This document shows, piece by piece, positions 11,101 to 11,627 of a stretch of 11,627 nucleotides of DNA; positions within the stretch are counted from its first letter, which is position 1; every line of letters starts with the position of its first letter. A model generated the notes under the pieces. The model saw only the letters and a program-made list of their open reading frames with translations, did not search any database and was not told where the DNA came from. The stretch comes from an uncultured bacterium (GTDB lineage Bacteria > Bacteroidota > Bacteroidia > Bacteroidales > JACABE01): assembly GCA_903911455.1 (NCBI GenBank), contig CAIWDQ010000034.1:1-11627 (forward strand). The letters are read 5' to 3'. The position numbers were made by a program, and so were the translations under genes.

Positions 11101-11627
11101 ATGAAACAAAAAACGTGGGATGCAAATCATAATACTGATAAAAATGGTGTGCAATCAATAGATCACAATATTGGCAGCGATGATAATAATAGTACTTTGC
11201 ATTCAAATTCAGGAATATCAACTGAAGCAAGCTTAAAAGTATATGATCATTATAACCCAACAAATTTAGAGTTAAAACCATATGAAAACGAACAAACAGA
11301 TCCTACTACAGGAAAAAAAGTTAACGGGGGCATGCAATTTAAATATACTGGCACCTCCAAAGAACATGAAGAATATATTGCAATAAAGATAGAAGGGAAT
11401 AAAGAATTTAAATTTTCTGATCATGCTAATGAAATAATTAATATGTTTTCTCATGAAGAAAAGCATTATAATGATTTTTTATCAGTGGGGATTGTTAAAT
11501 TTGATGAACTTATTAAAACGCATAGAAACTGGCTTGAACAAAGAGCGGTTTCAACTCAAATGGATCATAGTAGTTGGGAAAACACAAGAAAAGGTTATAA
11601 AGATGGAATAATTAATTATGGAATCCA
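1906..11627 (+). CDS. Giant SpvB / FG-GAP / RHS-repeat polymorphic toxin with metallopeptidase-like tip (3' partial)
   Basis: Uninterrupted frame of 3240 codons plus two bases, without a stop at the window edge. The C-terminus is missing. Domains by residue: hydrophobic export segment 6-22; basic then N/T-rich linker about 27-85; beta module about 86-205; second module about 335-450 ending in the TNHFTDFIN strand; SpvB 466 to about 720; FG-GAP/VCBS propeller motifs between 871 and 1839 with a large insert about 975-1540; TcdB-middle-like segment about 1866-2010; YD/RHS repeats about 2096-2810; RHS core about 2933-3042; variable tip from 3043. In Tc toxins SpvB and propeller belong to TcB and the RHS shell and tip to TcC; here both lie in one chain with its own export signal. 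Likely role (inference): an exported shell holding a toxic enzyme for use on competing or host cells. The start at 1906 is the only one preceding the signal segment, and the next in-frame Met is hundreds of codons on. No TcA homologue is in view. Confidence 0.93.
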   Translation, partial: MKTKFYLLITLAIIVFAGYSFINNNEKLPKRKSNRKIINTNTTSTTNNTTLKNTKTIYTPTKTIKNSSINQIIYKSSNTHEGIVGLFNKDHFDNPAYNVFHINLDKDVSDNSEVYLEYELYGVKDFSSVCKSINDQLSTGGLFICKSEGWSKQSEQINPKILHDGLNIVRFTVPDNATYGYKVRNISLRVKPTLINDERKLVVNQPNNFTYFRKYGYLQGFVSGTGSEKAKLSINGKPINNLNGLFEGLTEKQDTGKGVWNATVIAEFEDEMQLKTNIKFNKQSDYDFAFASNNKIQHTEQQISPIEKINVKHQGLQLSGDTNSLNRIANLSVTTLRSIDMPVMGTGMVNVTGDGKGYRLLPHGSKFDKDLKIKIKYDTTLLPVGYRPEEIRTYYFDETVNTWKVLQLDSIDKANCMVISRTNHFTDFINSIIKTPEMPETQAYTPTSLKDIKVANPIQGQNLISPPSANNMGTANVSFPIEIPAGRQGMQPNLALQYNSGGGNGWMGMGWDISIPSISVETRWGVPRYSQTLETESYLLAGQPLIPQVNRKTFVNRNTSQTQTQFYPRVEGAFNKIVRHGTNPKEYWWIVTDRNGVSSYYGKYPYASDISAKGVLRDDDGNIAYWALTETQDLNGNTITYEYDTVHNRGTINGPKGVQIYIKKITYTHSWNTQNGHYSVEFDRDDASRDDKIISCKYGLREVTAHLLHSILVKYDTTKIRKYYFSYSPGAFGKSLLCGVLQATSASSFLYEESGFDICRYNPLDKELLIGVTTGNKLFKFNYFDFNNTPYFGDEVTITSNDDNISTGTVGDFLGLSTASATDLSTSKSLSPGGGGGIEVGIGNPADKSMSIGGNYNYGYSSSEGLIALVDVTGDGLPDKVFRKNNQLYFHKMLYNGSSYSFDSKVDTLYFASSFLKEHSSSDSWGLEGHLGLSGASINASGSNTSSDSYTPVYFSDVNADGLIDIINEGHVYFHQKQNGKHYFTENTSDTVYVGDNPCNYILYTGEINDGVNVRNIEDFPNPISLHHESVRMWIAPFNGTVNINAPIDLIKDESFYRSQSKQADGIGYTIQHNNTTELIRDAITADDYNTKGVFYSNLIVYKGDRIYFRLQPKDSRLFDNVKWDPKITYINTGIDTTLTDADNKTINAYKASDDFQLSAKSFQSMPMHGTLRIRGSITAPALSDTIHFRINRIQNNTTNLVKEINFNDNTTINYYIDTSFTVDSNDILTFVAIANTNVEWSAITNNLKLYYTQTDNFSIDTTNYLKSIKFKPNIFFSFYPHVIKKSNPYQLSSGNYTIYPSLSYVSGQSVTGDITFVIKSMHKILGKKTLSISNNTITNSNPEIYISLSQTDNIYCEFYSDNSNYYDKISDANVLINSTSIPAGLHVAMTDTLCKFGNLYRGWGQFCYRPDDFSIKIDEDKLNVSEFFKNADTQFNNNPGFNINGVSNFTSLQGLLNNNAFMDPLNNYFSMMFPDLDSNVWRGFGDITMVGANRMSNERKKLDTVSIKYDSPIPIINGHNAKAPRKQTHSVTTSYNGGEGLIYINGSASSSNTTTDMYMDYMDLNGDRYPDIVGASSVQYSTPQGGLGISLNYPIVGVNQNTTTSSGGTFGTTFPLTANVPANDPKRTKIRVSGNGNVSATASQSDNSTNYTLSDVNGDGLPDKVYNDGQVSLNVGYKFSNKETWPYLLDVRVDESTNSSVGLGGQLNIYENSYGIGIGGSISDNNNNIQLMDVNGDGLQDIVKWDYNTPGHRIMEVKFNTGHGYTTNFEQIENHSYTNTESGQTYNESGNLSATLGFAIPIFGIPLKFTINPNITISPSVSKEKIQLTDINNDGYPDYVVSNQEGDFKVRFSNLGKQNLLKCVINPTFSSFEIDYSLSENSERMPQRNWQIASVKVFDGHIGDGVDTFLNTFKYKDPYYERYERESFGYDTVITSTWNTGVTNRYIYRNVTDAYHNDKFLFKGLKKYELLSDSANRKFVETIYTWKAALISSGEIIPDNLLGCYEGFYPVVTKEDKYFYEGEQSSRIHTQKEYIYGRWGNVVQLIDHGDMADSEDDLTANISYDTVISRNLLSLAGSINVLHINQILRSRSALYDTITGNLTEIRLNNTNSDAIIDFTHDSYGNISTMTYPENMNSQRKQYLYNYDNITYTYPISVTDEHNFSSSTEYDFRFGKPIKTTDITGNIIKFAYDSYGRTKTVLGPNEIANNIPYTIKFDYWDDHNRYNVWIDPDSVIWARTCHYDPSNNRNEIITVLFTDGLGRELQTKKNSTLYDIDNDAYRDSMIVSGKVTLDAFGRATNSRYPITEELGYDSIFNYSINPITPTNITYDVMDRKTSITLPDLTTSHMSYGFDNDYFNALRFKTIVTDANGIETGIFADVRQLKTTIITDYANTSNDDSTITKTKFIYDPLGELITSIDPEGNETHHNYDMLGNRIQRIHPDAGTTNYTYDNAGNLISMQTQNLINQGHQINYIYDYKHLVEIDYPNNPENNVYYEYGGPNSGNESGRITRQQDASGVEQFYYGNLGELTKNIHTFVMPKGETYTFAMEWNYDTWNRLQSIIYPDSEIVNYRYNNGGSLQNFEGSKNGTAYNYINSIGYDKFENRINMKYGNNSETRYTYDPLTRRLSNLIAVSNSGTMQDLNYTYDNIGNITMVQNNASQTNNNLGGTYEYEYTYDNINRLISANRSYNSNNTPNAWYYLNMSYSTSGNITYKDQEVTAYINGSNIYKNLNNGNYEYNTSKPHTVSYINGLSGFEGTLNYDANGNMTDFNNGMAGITRYHCWDEENRLSAVKDENYLSSYIYDASGERVWKLSGQVEQMQINGEDYVDFVNLNNYTLYTSPYMVINDKCYSKHYYIEGQRICSKLGGGMENNLIKVDSLLAPITSNYDNIKNTIYTMIKRNIDCVNFNSDNINLPRKFETLKLDSNNIENDQYFYHSDHLGSSSFITDAGGIAIQHLQYMPYGDVLVDQRDVSNFYTPYKFSAKEQDEETQYSYFGARYYTPELLSIWLSVDPMLDKYPNISPYNYCHWNPVIMVDPNGMDDYFNEDGVYLGKDEAKSDYVRIMKQKTWDANHNTDKNGVQSIDHNIGSDDNNSTLHSNSGISTEASLKVYDHYNPTNLELKPYENEQTDPTTGKKVNGGMQFKYTGTSKEHEEYIAIKIEGNKEFKFSDHANEIINMFSHEEKHYNDFLSVGIVKFDELIKTHRNWLEQRAVSTQMDHSSWENTRKGYKDGIINYGI
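2161..3240 (+). other. N-terminal beta modules ahead of SpvB
   Basis: Residues about 86-205 form one predicted beta unit (strands such as YLEYELYGVKDF, LNIVRFTVPD and KVRNISLRVK), suggesting a jelly-roll or carbohydrate-binding-like fold; I cannot name the family. Residues about 335-450 form a second unit: LPHGSKF, then LKIKIKYDTTLLPVGYRPEEI, then RTYYFDE and WKVLQLDSID, ending RTNHFTDFIN. This second block resembles the ZU5-like or stalk region often seen before SpvB in Bacteroidota proteins (from memory, not searched). Its likely job is display or shell assembly. Confidence 0.5.
3301..4065 (+). other. SpvB domain
   Basis: Residues 466 to about 720. The opening is diagnostic: NMGTANVSFPIEIPAGRQGM, then PNLALQYNSGGGNGWMGMGW, DISIPSISVETRWGVPRYS and SYLLAGQPL. 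Further on it has WWIVTDRNGVSSYYG and WALTETQDLNGNTITYEYD. This is the family of the N-terminal half of Salmonella SpvB and of Tc-toxin B subunits, where it forms the base of the closed RHS/TcB shell. The ADP-ribosyltransferase of SpvB itself is not present; SpvB proper carries it C-terminally. Confidence 0.92.
4516..7422 (+). repeat. Six FG-GAP/VCBS-type calcium motifs (propeller region)
   Basis: Six copies of a nine-residue D-x-x-x-D-x-x-x-D motif are spread over the region: DVTGDGLPD (871-879, bases 4516-4542), DVNADGLID (957-965, 4774-4800), DLNGDRYPD (1564-1572, 6595-6621), DVNGDGLPD (1656-1664, 6871-6897), DVNGDGLQD (1734-1742, 7105-7131) and DINNDGYPD (1831-1839, 7396-7422). Such motifs sit in the calcium-binding loops of beta-propeller blades. 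In TcB the corresponding propeller is the gate through which the toxin leaves. The third copy has Arg in place of the usual Gly. The wide gap between copies two and three is the insert described separately. Confidence 0.85.
4801..6540 (+). other. Insert splitting the propeller region
   Basis: Residues about 966-1545 contain no FG-GAP motif. At least two beta-sandwich-like units can be discerned. One spans about 1000-1130 (SVRMWIAPFNGTVNI, then GVFYSNLIVYKGDRIYFRLQ, then VKWDPKITY). The other spans about 1165-1262 (HGTLRIRGSI, DTIHFRINRIQ, DILTFVAIAN). The first resembles carbohydrate- or PA14/galactose-binding-type modules by strand pattern only. Residues about 1380-1420 (FGNLYRGWGQFCY) look like the point where the propeller chain resumes. 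The insert may be a surface-exposed receptor or glycan-binding arm (inference). Confidence 0.5.
7501..7935 (+). other. TcdB middle-region-like segment
   Basis: Residues about 1866-2010. The pattern SERMPQRNWQIASVKVFDG, then DTFLNTFKYKDPYYERYE, then RESFGYDTV and FLFKGLKKYELL matches the segment linking propeller to RHS repeats in TcaC/TcdB-type proteins (mostly aromatic-rich antiparallel strands). It confirms that the chain follows TcB order. Assignment is by recognition of the pattern and its position. Confidence 0.65.
8191..10335 (+). repeat. YD/RHS repeat array (about 15 copies)
   Basis: Residues about 2096-2810 hold degenerate repeats of the YDxxGxxxx type. Examples are AYDSYGRTKTV, TYDVMDRKTSI, IYDPLGELITS, NYDMLGNRIQR, TYDNAGNLISM, TYDNIGNITMV, TYDNINRLIS, NYDANGNMTDF, CWDEENRLSAV and IYDASGERVW. 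Some units have lost the Tyr-Asp pair (FTDGLGREL, TLDAFGRAT). In Rhs and TcC structures these strands wind into a hollow shell enclosing the C-terminal toxin. Several units also repeat at DNA level: TATACTTATGATAAT occurs at 9250-9264 and 9838-9852 and, with one change, at 9928-9942. Confidence 0.92.
10702..11031 (+). other. RHS repeat-associated core domain
   Basis: Residues 2933-3042. Hallmarks in order are YFYHSDHLGSSSFITD, then LQYMPYGDVL, then YKFSAKEQDEETQYSYFGAR and YYTPELLSIWLSVDPMLDKY, then SPYNYCHWNP and VIMVDPNGMDD. This plugs the shell and carries the aspartyl self-cleavage site in studied Rhs and TcC proteins. The two Asp-Pro pairs are at Asp3014 and Asp3038. Upstream, residues about 2845-2930 (NNYTLYTSPYMVIND, HYYIEGQRICSKLGGG) are the linker usually seen before this core in Bacteroidota. 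The core marks the boundary between conserved shell and variable toxin tip. Confidence 0.93.
11032..11627 (+). other. Variable C-terminal toxin tip with zinc metallopeptidase signature (3' partial)
   Basis: Residues 3043-3240, immediately after the DPNG site and running off the window. The first part (YFNEDGVYLGKDEAKSDYV) resembles a short conserved spacer after Bacteroidota RHS cores. The middle is Asn/Asp-rich. Then comes FSHEEKHYNDF, in which His3183, Glu3184 and His3187 form HExxH. LEQRAVSTQMDH follows, with Glu3211 placed 24 residues after the second His as a candidate third zinc ligand. Family knowledge: metallopeptidase domains are among the known warheads of Rhs/polymorphic toxins. 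I cannot assign it to a named peptidase family or predict a substrate. The motif sits on a predicted helix (HANEIINMFSHEEKHYNDFL), as expected for zincins. Confidence 0.65.

Noticed and set aside
11093..11466. Two minus-strand frames opposite the toxin tip, considered as antisense immunity genes
   Set aside because: Hydrophobic low-complexity translations typical of antisense A+T-rich DNA. Immunity genes normally follow on the same strand.
1906..11627. Frameshift or internal stop hidden in the giant gene
   Set aside because: I translated every line in one frame; there is no stop, and recognisable domains continue from signal to tip. The gene is intact as far as visible.

Overview
The window reads as a piece of a low-GC Bacteroidota chromosome. 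Three things point there: a strongly A+T-rich background, A-rich translation starts with no Shine-Dalgarno sequence, and a first gene ending in a recognisable type IX secretion (T9SS) type A sorting domain. The YDxxG-rich RHS style of the second gene is also common in that phylum. Everything coding is on the + strand. There is no gene-free stretch over 300 bases, and I see no tRNA, rRNA, CRISPR array or insertion sequence.

Layout: bases 1-113 are an A+T-rich leader with one small hairpin. Bases 114-1874 encode a 586-residue secreted protein: signal peptide, a LamG/DUF8202-type region, a SprB-like beta module and a C-terminal T9SS sorting domain. After a 31-base gap, an uninterrupted frame starts at ATG 1906 and is still open at base 11627: 3240 complete codons and no stop. 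I translated it line by line from the raw sequence.

The giant protein is a single-chain relative of the TcB+TcC 'cocoon' of Tc toxins, or of Rhs polymorphic toxins. In order it has: an N-terminal hydrophobic export segment; an N/T-rich linker with a basic patch; two beta-type modules; an SpvB domain; an FG-GAP/VCBS propeller region with six D-x-x-x-D-x-x-x-D calcium-type motifs, interrupted by a roughly 550-residue insert; a TcdB-middle-like segment; about 15 YD/RHS repeats; the RHS-associated core ending at DPNG; and a C-terminal tip of at least 198 residues. The tip carries HEEKH plus a downstream LEQRA glutamate, which is the layout of a zinc metallopeptidase warhead.

How they may work together (inference): the two genes are close enough to be co-transcribed. 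The first would be surface-attached or released by the T9SS. The second would fold as a closed shell around its own C-terminal toxin, free it by self-cleavage at the end of the core, and need an immunity gene that should lie just past the right edge. The main limits are that the C-terminus, any sorting signal on the large protein, and any immunity gene fall outside the window.
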